Of a DNA stretch of 44,092 nucleotides, positions 1 to 9,465 are shown piece by piece; positions within the stretch are counted from its first letter, which is position 1; each line of letters starts with the position of its first letter. The notes beneath the pieces were generated by a model, which worked only from the letters and a program-made list of their open reading frames with translations, was not told the origin of the DNA and made no database searches. The DNA comes from Beverwykella pulmonaria. Lineage: Eukaryota; Ascomycota; Dothideomycetes; Pleosporales; Melanommataceae. Made by a program: the position numbers and the translations under genes. Location of the stretch: positions 39,664 through 83,755 of the forward strand of contig BCHH01000006.1 in assembly GCA_001599595.1 (NCBI GenBank). Direction: 5' to 3'.

Positions 1-1650
1 AAACAAAGCTTAAAGATTATCTAATAGGCAAACTGTTTAAAGAAGCAGAACAAGCCTATCTTAGAAGCTACAAACAAATAAAATCCTAGTTAGAAGTACC
101 CTCTAAGCTAACTAAACAAGCAGGCTATTAGATACTTGACTGCATGTAGGTATATACCTACAAACTAAACAAGCATTATTAATTTCTTAAATGCAAAGCA
201 CGCCTAGTAGTTCGCGGAGACTAGCAAAAGGATATCACATCCCAAGATACCTACGCTGCAACCTTAGTAGCTTAGTCTTTTAGGATGCTTATGGCAATCA
301 CAGCAAAATACGACCTTAAGCTAAAACAATACAACATAACTAACGCCTTTGTTTATGCAACAATTAACAGAGAAGTTTATATGAAGATGCCCTGTGGATA
401 TTAGAAGAAAGGCACAATCCTTAAACTCTAGAAGGCCTTGTACAGTCTGCGCATTTCACCCATGCTGTGGCAAAAGGAGTTTACAACAACCCTTAGGACT
501 ATTAGTTTTGAAGCTGTACTGCACAAGCCCTGCTGTATAATTAAGAACAGTGTTATTATCTTCTTCTATGTAGACAACATTATTGTTGCCTTTAACAAGA
601 AAAACGGTTAGAACGCGGAACAAGCAATCAAGCTCCTGCAACAGAAATATGCCATGACAGGAGGAGAAGACCTTTAATAGTTTCTGGGCGTAGAGATTAT
701 CCAACAAAGAGACTAGCGTCTTATCCAACTCTTACAGGCTAGCTATATTGACAAAATTAGCCGCCTAGTCAACTAACAAGACTGCTACCATGACACCCCA
801 ATGGCTGTCACTAAACTAAAGCCCTAAACAGGCTTAGCAACTCCCTTAGAAATCAACAAATACCAACGCAAAATTAGATTAATTCTGTTCGCAGCGGTAA
901 CAACGCGACCTAACATTGCCTTTGCAACCTTAAGACTGGCCCACTTCCTATCAAACCTAGGACTAGAACACTATAATGCAGCTAACTAAGTACTCCTGTA
1001 CCTATCAGATATAAGATGGAGAGCATTGCAGCTTAGTGGAGGTGATAACCTTTAGGTAGCTAGCAACGCATCCTTCACTGACAACACACTAGACAGGAAA
1101 AGCTTACAAGGCTACGCAATTAAACTTTTCAACAGCCTTATTGCCTAGAGGGCAAATAAACAAGACACGGTTACAACGTCAACTACTAAAGCAGAACTCC
1201 TTGCACTCTTGCAAGTGGCTAAGGAAGCAATGTTTACATTACAACTTTTAAACAAACTGCAAATTAAACTATCCTCAACAACTATTACTATTTAATGCGA
1301 CAATAAGCAGACTATTTGCCTAGTAACAGAGGAAATCTCAAAGCTTCAGACCAAACTTTAACATGTTGACATACACAATCACTGGCTAAGACAAGAAGTG
1401 TCTACTAGAAGGATCTAGGTGGAGTACGTATGGTCAATAGATATGATTGCTGACGGCTTCACAAAGGTACTCCTAGTGAACAAGTGGGAAGGATTTCTAA
1501 CCTAACTTAGTTTGGTAGAGGTGAAGGAACGAAAGGTAGCAAACAAAGTGCCTCTAGAAGACATTCAGACACAACTTGACGAACTCAACCTCATCACGTC
1601 CACTGAACCCCAACAATGGTCTAATCTAGCTTGCAACGCCTTCCAAGCTG
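1..1650 (+). pseudogene. Ty1/copia reverse transcriptase-RNase H, degenerate, 5' truncated by window
   Basis: Reading through the stops gives the copia landmarks in order: a KARLVVRGD segment near 190-230, a DLKLKQYNITNAFVYA segment near 310-360, YMKMPCGY, then KALYSLR and LWQKEF near 430-480. The catalytic box reads FYVDN at about 564-578, where the family has YVDD, so the second aspartate is lost. After it come a GVEI segment, the TRPNIAFA connection region near 905-925, and an RNase H part (ASNASFTDN, TKAELLAL, CDNKQTICL). At least a dozen TAG/TAA codons interrupt it. Family assignment is secure; product is non-functional. Confidence 0.88.
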
Positions 1651-1658
1651 AGGGGGTG

Positions 1659-1963
1659 TGTCAGATGTAAGGGCTATATGGGGGTTTATGGAATAGTATT
1701 TCTATAACCCCTAAGTAGACAAAGCATCAGATGGACGGGTATTAGTCGTGGTATTGGGCGCAATGTGCGTAAATGGGCCTGCAACGGATCAACGAAATAG
1801 GACTAAGCGCATGGGGTTAAGCGAGAAATAAAACCCAGCCGAGAACACGATGGCTGGGGCGCGACACGACAATCAATCAATCAATTCATCAATACTCATC
1901 ATTCTTTCATCTCACAACGTGACCACATTATTCTTGTAGCCGAAATAGTGCTACAATCTGACA
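1659..1963 (+). repeat. 3' LTR of the copia element (305 bp)
   Basis: Begins TGTCAGA and ends TCTGACA, a perfect 7-bp terminal inverted repeat with TG..CA ends. It is closely similar along its length to the LTR at 2733-3038 (for example the shared block from ATAAGGGC/GTAAGGGC onward and the CCGAAATAGTGCT block near the end). Confidence 0.9.
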
Positions 1964-2240
1964 AGTCCATGCATGGCAGAAGGTCTGACTAATTTTCCTA
2001 GTGGTAGTTAATAAGCAGACGCAGGCGCTGATTAATGTCTGCCTGTGATATGCAGTTCATAGCTTCTGCTTGATTCTAGTGAGCTGGAGTCACGAAGACG
2101 CAGCATCACAAGGGAACGCGAGATGAACGAACATCTGATTCTCTAGATTGACGGGCTACGTACGACTATCGTGGTTGTCGAAGAGGAAAGCTGGAGAACC
2201 AAGAAATGATGGGATGCTTCGGCTATATACTTAGGGATGT

Positions 2241-2298
2241 GGTCAAAGCGCAGGGGCATGGTCAAGGCGCAGGGGCAGCGGTCAAGGCTCAGGGGCAC
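2241..2298. repeat. Three tandem copies of a 19-20 bp unit
   Basis: The unit GGTCAAGGCGCAGGGGCA recurs three times with small differences (aagcgc, aggcgc, aggctc). It lies inside the remains of the gypsy element on the copia flank. Nothing indicates a function. Confidence 0.8.
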
Positions 2299-2339
2299 TC
2301 ACGCGACGAGCGTGTGTGTGACGGGAACAACGGTTACCA

Positions 2340-2607
2340 TCACAGCTGGCATAGCTTATCTATAAATGCTGAGGTGAACTAAGGACCTTAGTTAGAGACT
2401 ATTAATCTAGGATGACTGAATACAAGCCAGATATATTGGTAGTACATATTAGCTGACCTTGCTGCTGTTGTAGTCTTGTGGCAGGGCAATGAGAAGCAGC
2501 ACTTGCTCAATTAGTCTACCACAACAAAGGCACAGTCATATCCTTTCTTGTTAGGCGGGAAAGACTTAAAATCCATAGACACATCCTGCCAGGCTTGCTC
2601 TAGTATT
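2340..2607 (-). pseudogene. Ty3/gypsy integrase core fragment
   Basis: On the minus strand, reading from 2607 downwards, the translation shows the gypsy integrase landmarks AWQDVSMDFKSFP, GYDCAFVVVD, LPCHKTTTA, and then SHPRLIVSN.GP.FTSAF. The first catalytic Asp is present in MDF; the second is Asn in the VSN-GP motif, where the family has VSDRGP. Internal stops follow. The fragment is cut at 2608 exactly where the SINE-like repeat begins, which suggests insertion of that repeat or a deletion junction. Confidence 0.8.
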
Positions 2608-2726
2608 GGTGTAAGGGTTTAGATCCACCAGATCATCGGCACGACTACATGCGCTAAACCACTGAGCCAAAAGGCATGCACAAGTTGAATCAGCACGATT
2701 CAGCTTGAGTAGTCGGTATTTATGCA
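2608..2726 (-). mobile_element. SINE-like repeat with tRNA-type pol III promoter, copy 1
   Basis: This 119-bp unit recurs at 7827-7946. On the minus strand it has an A box TGGCTCAGTGG (2659-2669), which matches the TRGYNNAGTGG consensus exactly, and a B box GGATCTAAACC (2616-2626), one base off GGWTCRAANCC. The boxes are 32 nt apart, the spacing of a canonical tRNA. The acceptor stem does not pair, so it is not a tRNA gene. Inference: a tRNA-derived SINE or a SINE head. No convincing target duplication was found. Confidence 0.5.
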
Positions 2727-2732
2727 TGTAAC

Positions 2733-3038
2733 TGTTCAGATATAAGGGCTATATGGGGGTTTAGGAAATAGTATTTCCATAACCCCCAAGTAGACAAAGT
2801 GTCAGATGGACGGGTATTAGTCGTGGTATTGGACGCAATGTGCTTAAATGGGCCTGCAACGGATCAACGAAATAGGACTAAGCGCATGGGGTTAAGCGAG
2901 AAATAAAACCCATCCAAGAACACGATGGCTGGGACGACACACGACAATAAATCAGACAATTCATCAATATTCATCATTCTTTGATCTCACAACGTGACCA
3001 TATAATTCTTGAAGCCGAAATAGTGCTTCAATCTGACA
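2733..3038 (+). repeat. Copia LTR, 5' LTR of a second truncated copy
   Basis: Starts TGTTCAGATA and ends TCTGACA, and matches the LTR at 1659-1963 throughout. It is followed by about 33 bp and then the start of a copia-type gag frame, so it is a 5' LTR rather than a solo LTR. The immediate flanks (gtaac / attaa) are not duplicated, which fits an element that has lost its 3' part. Confidence 0.88.
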
Positions 3039-3071
3039 ATTAAGAGTCTCACTGCCTCAATTGACACGAAA

Positions 3072-3390
3072 ATGGCTGCGCAACCTCAACAAACGGTGAC
3101 CCTTTGAAACCACACTGATTACAGAGCCTGGATAATGCAGCTACAGTTAAGATGCGTAGCATATCGCATCTGGCCACAAGTCAACCCTAAGTTGACTGCC
3201 CTAATGAAACCTGAACCTGTTGCCCCAAGGGTCCCGCTAATTGCTGAATATACTCTAGCTGCGAATATTGAAACCCCAACGCGACAGTCTGAGCTGTCAC
3301 CTGCAGGTGTTAGGGCCTTTAAGGAAGACCTTGAATACTACAAAACCCTGTCTGAGATTTTGAAAGAGAACAATCAAGTCTGGCTTCGAC
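3072..3390 (+). pseudogene. N-terminal fragment of copia gag
   Basis: An ATG shortly after the LTR opens MAAQPQQTVTL, followed by one TGA, then HTDYRAWIMQLQL, YRIWPQVNPKL and FKEDLEYYKTLSEIL. The length, the position directly behind an LTR, and the W..YRIW..VNP pattern fit the N-terminal part of fungal copia gag (UBN2-like) proteins. The frame runs into unrelated aminotransferase coding sequence at about 3390-3410, so the rest of the element is gone. Confidence 0.65.
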
Positions 3391-3399
3391 TGGCTTCGA

Positions 3400-3837
3400 C
3401 TGGCGACTGCGCATCGGCATGAACACTTTTGAGCTTGAATTGGGACTCGTTCCCATCACGCGTCACATCACCTACATTGGTTGGGAAAAAATAATTGCAC
3501 AAGAGATTGTACTGTTGGATATCTTCTTGTCGCATCTTCGCCAGCGCCCTGGCACGTATCGCATTTTCGGGGAGAAAACTTCGAATCCGACCGACGAGTA
3601 TCACTAGTGACATTCCAGGTATTAGGACAGTCTTCCCAAGGCCTCATGAATCGAATTCATCAAAAGAGTCGGTTTAGAATCGACGCAGGTCACTGCTTCG
3701 CTCCCCGTCCTACCCACGACGTATTGAAGCTCGATGCTAGGGGACTAATACGAGTCAGTTTTGTGCACTACAATACTGTGCAAGAGGTGAAAGACTTTTG
3801 TGAGGCTTTGGAGGAGGCCGTAGCTTCGACTAATTGA
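3400..3837 (+). pseudogene. C-terminal fragment of a class V aminotransferase (cysteine desulfurase-like)
   Basis: The segment reads MNTFELELGLVPITRH, YIGWEKIIAQE, then RIFGEKTSNP, and after one frameshift near 3590 VSLVTFQVLGQSS, IDAGHCFAPRP and LIRVSFVHYNTVQEV, ending at a TGA. These correspond to the C-terminal small domain of class V PLP enzymes (the AGHxC.PRP and VRVS..HYNT motifs). The N-terminal PLP-binding half with the catalytic lysine is absent. The left junction with copia gag carries a 10-bp direct repeat (tggcttcgac twice), suggesting a rearrangement joint. One indel and the missing half make it a pseudogene fragment. Confidence 0.7.
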
Positions 3838-4033
3838 AACAACATGATGCATTCCCCCCTCGCTCACATATATATTTTTCTCGCAACGCTTCATTTTTAT
3901 ATCCTAAACATGTCCATCCTAACATCCATACTGTCGATTTTAGGTGAGGTTTTTGTGTTCACCCCGCTACCTGACTCCCGCAACCACTTGACTCCTTCCT
4001 CCCTGTTAGACCTCAAGTCGATACGCTAATATT

Positions 4034-6883
4034 CTACTCATTCATGCAGTCCAGTGAACCTATCTGCGGGTGTTGTGTACACCAAGCTGTGCAACGGCGT
4101 CCTTCTTGTCGGCACTCGCACCATTCTTCACAGTCCTGCTGCGGGCAATCACAGCCTAAGTCTCTAAGACTCAATACCGCCTCGTCAAACTTACGTAAGA
4201 AGGTCGCCTTCGGAACGCTTCCTCGGAAACGATTGGGCTGCTCTTTGACGAGTTTTTCCAACTCCCCAATGATGTCAGGAAGTTGGTAAGCAATAGCTTC
4301 GTTAGTTGTTGCCTGATTCTTGCAGATCCAGCGGACAGATTCCAGTGTCTGGATGATGTTGAGCTCATCCCAAAGCATTCCTCCCTCCATCAAGCAGTTT
4401 ACAGGTGAATGCACAGCATGTACAACCCTTAGACCCGGAGGCAGTAATAGAACATCGTCCTGCTCAAGGAGGAGGAGTCTTTGCTTTCCGTTTGGAACCC
4501 AATTACACCCAGACATCGCAAACGTGTCCCATTGGGATTCCATATCCTCCTGCGGAATAATCATCCAGAACTTTGCGCCGGCGAGGTTCCTCATCCATGT
4601 ACCACACAGGCTATCAAGGTGTGGCCCAGAGAAGGCACCTGCAAGCCCAAGGTTACTGAAGCTGGTACAGCTAGCTACATCGACTGGCGTTGATGTGATG
4701 CGTTTACCAAGAGTGCGCCCTTCAGCTCTTCCAACGAGACTCTGAAGTAAGCGAAAGCGGAAGAGCATTGTAAAAAGCGGCTGATGACATTTTGTGAGAT
4801 TGCGCAGATTTAGAGCATTGGCACCTTCAAGGCGGTTGGTTCGTATGCCGGTGACGAAGTCGTCAACAGGCATGGACGCCGGCTGGAAGTCCTCGAGCTT
4901 TCTAACATCAATGACAGCATCACTTGGCGCGTCTTGGAGCAGAGAAGCTACGCCGTCAATAGTATGCATTCCAGAATCCATAAACTTCTCCTTTATCACA
5001 ATCGGCTTGTGAAAGATCTGGCCCTTTCGAGCAGCCACAATGAATTCATCAGAGGCATAATAGTGCACTTCGGCTTCATCAGCCGAGAGTGCACTGCCAC
5101 GAGGCAGTTCACCATTCGAGTGCGTCCAAACCGAGGCCCATTTCGTGTCTGGGTTAAACCATTGCGCACGACACTTTTGTTGCTGCGAAGCGCCTCCGTG
5201 ACGTGCCTCATTGACAAGCTTTGTTGCATAGTCCTTGAGAAGATCGTGATATCGTGTTTGGAGGACTCCTTCCATGGTCAGACGGGCATAGGCAAACAAC
5301 GGAGGCGACACAATCGTAGAGTCCAAAAACTCTGACTGCTGCCCTCTTCGTCGCTTTGCTGGGCCACGGCGCAGATTGAGCATTCCAACTGTAGGCCGGC
5401 GATGAGTGAGGGCCTCTGCCCATGCTTCTACTCGCTGTATATTTGCCGTGACAACTGACTTACTTGGGACGAAGGGCGCTGGAGCCTCACGCGTTGGATC
5501 ATCCATATCGATGTCTCTGGACGAGTGAAAGTCCGAATTGGACTCGGATTCTATGCCTGGGTCAGATTGAGTATCGCTTTGAGAGACGGTGCTACCAGTC
5601 TGCGATGTATCTGGCGCAGTGACATTGGCGTGTAGTGGATATCCGTCTCGTGACGCCATCCAAATATCACCCTCAGAATCATTGAACTCCGATATCCGCA
5701 GGGGAGATGGATCATGATCGTAACGATGCCAGCCATGGTGAAGACTGATGGGTTCGCTAAGCCTTGAGAGATTCTCGCCCGGAGTGCGGCTGCTGTTCGG
5801 AGATGCACCCATAAATGGATCAAATTGAGAATCAAATACAGAGTCCAATGCTTGAGATGTCCCAATTGGGAGTTCATGCAAGTCAAGATGAAGAGCACGT
5901 GGGCCCTCTATAAGAGACGTTGACTCGCCTGAAATTGGGAAAGTAGTCCAGGGAGTATTTGCAGGCTGGCTAGATGGTGACCTCGACTGTCGCATGGAGG
6001 TAGCATTCCGTGGCGTGGAGCATGTTTGAAAATGTGTTTGTTGAGAGAATCCTCGGTCACGGGCGATAAGAACACCATAGCGATCTTTCTCCAGGAGGTA
6101 TGAACGGAAGTGGTTCGGTCGGAGCTGACTCAGCCATGGGCCCCCGGGTTCCAGAGAAAACTGTCCGCTCTCATCCGTCAGCCATGGATCGATTTCATCT
6201 TGAGTCGGTGTTGTCGATGCTAAAGTGGACAGGGCAAGATCCCGACCTAACTGTATTGTTGCCTCGTTGAGCGTTTTCGTCCGGCCGTCCTTAATGCCTT
6301 GACGATGTCGGTCGAGCAGGACGCTATTGAGCCGCGGGCAGAAGTTCTCGGTGAAACAAGGATATGTTATGGCACAGGCTCGAAGAGAGTGCATCTGCGT
6401 CTGTCCCACCTTGTCCCAGCCATAGTGGAGAAGGAGCTGTGGAGACCAGAGCGCTGCGACGACAAGATAATTACGAAGGCGGTTGGCTTCACGATATGCT
6501 TTTTTACGCTTCTTCCCGTCCTCTTCGATTGACTTGGCAAGCGATATAAACTCTTGCCAATGTGAATCGACGTCCAACGCATCGGGACACGCGATTCGTG
6601 CGACAGTGCTCAATGCCGTCACGCGAGCGTCAACTTGCTCACGTTGAAGAAGCAAGTCATCGCGAAGCTTTGCGTAGGCGGAGGCAGGCGCGCGGTTTGA
6701 CCAGGAATGATGGAGTTGGGTGAGAAAGTTGCGCGCTTCGTTGTCCAAGCTCAAAATGACGCTGCTATCCGTCGTTGTGCCGTTGTCAATTTCGAGCTCG
6801 GTCGCGGACATGACAGCGTGCGGACGAAGCGGGTACGGGTTCCGGAGCGGGCCGAGATAGAGCGGGGGAAGAACCGTATGCAC
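4034..6883 (-). CDS. JmjC domain protein with cysteine-rich C-terminal tail (up to 949 aa)
   Basis: A single long exon with no RIP-type stops. The C-terminal third carries a JmjC fold: HLD at residues 755-757, GTWMRNLAGAKFWMIIP just after it, and LLPPGLRVVHAVHSP with the likely third Fe(II) ligand His822. So the H-x-D...H triad of 2-oxoglutarate dioxygenases is present and the domain could be catalytic. The last 40 residues hold a Cys cluster (about 911, 913, 918, 922, 924, 931, 935, 946; CDC-x4-C-x3-C-x-C-x6-C-x3-C), resembling a CXC or pre/post-SET type zinc module. The middle (300-500) is Ser/Thr-rich and probably disordered. The second Met (residue 25, MSATELE) is an alternative start. 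JmjC proteins demethylate histones or oppose heterochromatin spread; the substrate here is unknown. Confidence 0.85.
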   Translation of the reverse strand: MHTVLPPLYLGPLRNPYPLRPHAVMSATELEIDNGTTTDSSVILSLDNEARNFLTQLHHSWSNRAPASAYAKLRDDLLLQREQVDARVTALSTVARIACPDALDVDSHWQEFISLAKSIEEDGKKRKKAYREANRLRNYLVVAALWSPQLLLHYGWDKVGQTQMHSLRACAITYPCFTENFCPRLNSVLLDRHRQGIKDGRTKTLNEATIQLGRDLALSTLASTTPTQDEIDPWLTDESGQFSLEPGGPWLSQLRPNHFRSYLLEKDRYGVLIARDRGFSQQTHFQTCSTPRNATSMRQSRSPSSQPANTPWTTFPISGESTSLIEGPRALHLDLHELPIGTSQALDSVFDSQFDPFMGASPNSSRTPGENLSRLSEPISLHHGWHRYDHDPSPLRISEFNDSEGDIWMASRDGYPLHANVTAPDTSQTGSTVSQSDTQSDPGIESESNSDFHSSRDIDMDDPTREAPAPFVPSKSVVTANIQRVEAWAEALTHRRPTVGMLNLRRGPAKRRRGQQSEFLDSTIVSPPLFAYARLTMEGVLQTRYHDLLKDYATKLVNEARHGGASQQQKCRAQWFNPDTKWASVWTHSNGELPRGSALSADEAEVHYYASDEFIVAARKGQIFHKPIVIKEKFMDSGMHTIDGVASLLQDAPSDAVIDVRKLEDFQPASMPVDDFVTGIRTNRLEGANALNLRNLTKCHQPLFTMLFRFRLLQSLVGRAEGRTLGKRITSTPVDVASCTSFSNLGLAGAFSGPHLDSLCGTWMRNLAGAKFWMIIPQEDMESQWDTFAMSGCNWVPNGKQRLLLLEQDDVLLLPPGLRVVHAVHSPVNCLMEGGMLWDELNIIQTLESVRWICKNQATTNEAIAYQLPDIIGELEKLVKEQPNRFRGSVPKATFLRKFDEAVLSLRDLGCDCPQQDCEEWCECRQEGRRCTAWCTQHPQIGSLDCMNE

Positions 6884-7019
6884 GGACCAAGGACAGAAAC
6901 TTTTATGCGTGATCCGTGCGCTAGCAAGGACGTTAGTGTAAAGGTAGCTTATCGTAGAGGATACACATTAGAAGTTATAGTGTCTACGCTCATCAACATG
7001 GTCCACAAAAAAACTTGAA

Positions 7020-7826
7020 TCCCTGGTCCAGCGTAAGCATAACATTTGCCTAAAAGAGAACTAATACCAGCTAAACGTAATCCAAATATAGCTAAATCCA
7101 CACTTGGGTAAGCGGATTAGCTAAAGAATCCTACAGTCCATCCAACAATATATTAATTAATTGATTCTTGCTTAACGTCCGGTGGCAACCTCTATTAGGT
7201 ATATGCGGACCTGTTATTTTACATAGGAAAAGCTCTAATTCTAGAGAAAACCTTGTTTCTGCCAGACCGGTAGGAGGCCCCTTGCGGGTTGCCTAAACTA
7301 CCGTTCGTCCATGCTATGTTCTGATTCCGTGAGCCCGTTGCTTCCAGTATAACCTTTTATCATACTACAAGTGTGCCCATAATATTGTCGATTCGCCTAT
7401 TCTCTATCTTCGCCGCTGTATGTATGTGAAGCCCCTACGTGACGCGCGCGATCCATCTGCGTAGAGCCTGCGTCGGGTCACTACTTCACGGTAGCCTCAA
7501 CCTTCCTGTCCAAGCAGCAGGATACCGTATAGGCGTCAATACCCTGGGTGTCCACGCCGCGTTCCGCTCAAGTGACGTATCTAAATCGCGGTGATCGCCC
7601 CCTAGTAGGAAGGACATGCTTACTTTTCCAGGCTGCTAGGCAACACGTGGAGGCTCTAAGGACAATTTTGCGTCCTCCAACAATATATTATTCCTAAACT
7701 GCATGCCGTAAAGGCTGTCGGGGAACCAGATGAAGCTCCGTGCCGGAGGGCCACTGTAGCCACTCCGCTAAGATCGTCGCGAATAGTGTGTAGCACTAGT
7801 AGGGTATGACGTAGACCGTAGACAGG
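7020..7826. other. Non-coding stretch, no recognisable gene
   Basis: Stops are frequent in all frames and no protein motif could be recognised. The short string CTCCAACAATATATTA occurs near 7670-7690 and a relative (CATCCAACAATATATTAA) near 7140, possibly remnants of a decayed element. It lies between the 5' end of the JmjC gene and the second SINE-like repeat. Confidence 0.5.
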
Positions 7827-7946
7827 GGTGTAAGGGTTTAGATCCTAATAGATCATCGGCACGACTACGTGCGCCAAACCACTGGCCCAAAAGGCATGCA
7901 CAAGTTGAATCAACACAATTCAGTTTTCGTAGTCGGTATTTATGCA
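7827..7946 (-). mobile_element. SINE-like repeat with tRNA-type pol III promoter, copy 2
   Basis: Second copy of the 119-120 bp unit, differing from copy 1 at scattered positions. On the minus strand the A box reads TGGGCCAGTGG and the B box GGATCTAAACC, 33 nt apart. The shared region begins GGTGTAAGGG and ends TATTTATGCA at both loci while the flanks are unrelated. That defines the boundaries of the repeat unit. Confidence 0.5.
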
Positions 7947-8965
7947 GGAAGCGGTACCACACCACTTTTCAGCCCCACTTGAGCGTGTGCATGGGACCTA
8001 GCCCATCACAGGAGGCTCTCCCAGAATAGTTCCTGCTGTGACAGGAAGAAGATCAGAATATAGCCCTAGAACATGTTTCAGGCTTTTCTATATCGTTGCA
8101 AGATGTTGAACTAGTAGAGTATTGCAACATAGACCGTGGGAGCTTGCATTATACACTCCGTCCTCGAATCTTGAGATCTTGGTAGCAGAAAGCTGACAGG
8201 ACAGTTATGGTCAGGCTTGTCAGATCGTCGTCAATTTAGCCCAATTGACGACAGTTAACGACGGGATGGAGTTTGTATACAGAGCCGTTAAATTAACGGA
8301 CACTAACAGCATGTAATACAGTAACGCGTCAAAAGTCTTAAACCCCAACCCCGCAACGCGAAAATCAATGCGCCTACACCTAACTTTCAACACACCTCTA
8401 CAATGCCTCCACGTCGTCAATTTGGTACTGAACTCTCTGGAAATACGCGCCGCGACCGAAATTTATTGCCAGATGAACGGATACAAATTATCGCGCTGCG
8501 GGCGCGCGGTGTTCCTGTCAAAGAGCTGATGAAGGAGTTTGGCTGTTCCAAGAGCGCGATCAAGTACACCGCAAGGACCTACTCCACACGCACCACAGCG
8601 CATGATAAACCTTGATCTGGGCGTCCTCCTATACTATTAGGACGTATGAAGAAATTGATATATCGCAAAGCACGCTCTACTCCTAAAATTGAGTACTTAG
8701 AGCTCGCCAAAGTTGCTTAGGTCTATGCCCTAGATAGCACCCCTTTAAGGCCACCTAGCACCTCTACACTATACAGGGCACTCAAGAGGTGCGGGTTAAC
8801 TAATTACTAGTGTAAAAAACAACCTAAATTAACTCGTGCGCGTGCAGTACTACGCGTTAGGTTCTGCAAGAAGTATTAACACTATAACTAGAGGCGGAGG
8901 CTAATTTAGTTCTTAGATAAGTACTTAGTTTAAAAGGGTGCAGGGCATACACAAGAGTAGGCTTT

Positions 8966-9465
8966 TGTCACGGTAACCACCGCGACACCAATCCTGAACA
9001 ACGACCCCGAACGACGGTCCTGAACGATCCCGAACGACGGCCCTGAACGGTCCTGAACGACGGTCCCGACAAGTACTGTACTCCGCAGCACAGAACTTCA
9101 CACACCCGAACTCGCGCACAATACCGACTAATACCCGTTGCGCACATCATCCCATTCCGACTCACAGTACACCGACGGTGACGACCGTCGGCACTGTACT
9201 GTGACTCACAGTACGACGAGCTCGGCAACTAGCCGACCCGACCTAACCTGGAATACTGAACCGAGTCCCAGCCGGGCTCGGCCCGCGCACGAACCAGACC
9301 CCTGACGCACGAACCAGACTGAGTATTTATTGAACCGCGAAGGACCTCTGGTCGAGCTCCTTACGCAACGTCTTGTATGATAATTCATCGCACCTGAGAT
9401 TGTATCCGTAGTATCCGATATTTAATTGAACCTTTATCCTCTGCTACCGATAGCCTCTCGTGACA
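8966..9465. mobile_element. 500-bp solo LTR nested in the Tc1 transposase, 5-bp TSD GCTTT
   Basis: The insert begins TGTCACGGTAACC and ends CTCTCGTGACA, with a 7-bp inverted end TGTCACG/CGTGACA and TG..CA termini. It is flanked by GCTTT at 8961-8965 and 9466-9470. A 5-bp duplication with TG..CA ends and no coding content defines a solo LTR, probably of a Ty3/gypsy element. It shows few TpA-type mutations and is GC-rich (about 8990-9320), so it may be younger than its host transposon. Internal direct repeats of the type CCTGAACGACGGT occupy 8993-9070. Confidence 0.88.
9163..9203. repeat. Strong inverted repeat (hairpin) inside the solo LTR
   Basis: Outer arms CACAGTAC (9163-9170) and GTACTGTG (9196-9203) enclose inner arms CCGACGGT and ACCGTCGG around a GACG loop. 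Both arm pairs are perfect. It could be a structured RNA element or a cruciform; no function is shown. Confidence 0.75.

Larger units (their letters stand above)
1..1963 (+). mobile_element. 3' portion of a RIP-damaged Ty1/copia retrotransposon
   Basis: The sequence contains the end of the pol region followed by a polypurine-like stretch (ending gctgagggggtg) and a 3' LTR. The 5' half lies outside the window. The reading frame is conceptually continuous through reverse transcriptase and RNase H but broken by many TAG/TAA codons at expected Trp and Gln positions. This is the signature of C-to-T change at CpA/TpG sites. The copy cannot move on its own. The downstream flank cannot be tested for a target duplication because the other end is missing. 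Confidence 0.9.

Noticed and set aside
456..728. Minus-strand 90-codon open frame
   Set aside because: It lies antisense to the copia reverse transcriptase, whose plus-strand motifs explain the region.
2608..2726. tRNA gene
   Set aside because: A and B boxes are present but acceptor and anticodon stems do not pair.
2733..3038. Second copia LTR as a solo LTR
   Set aside because: No 5-bp duplication flanks it, and gag coding begins right behind it, so it is a 5' LTR of a truncated copy.
4044..5423. Several 65-141 codon frames on both strands
   Set aside because: They overlap the JmjC gene in other frames and have no motif of their own.
9206..9388. Minus-strand frames within 8925-9388
   Set aside because: They lie inside the GC-rich solo LTR, where stops are rare by composition; no protein features.
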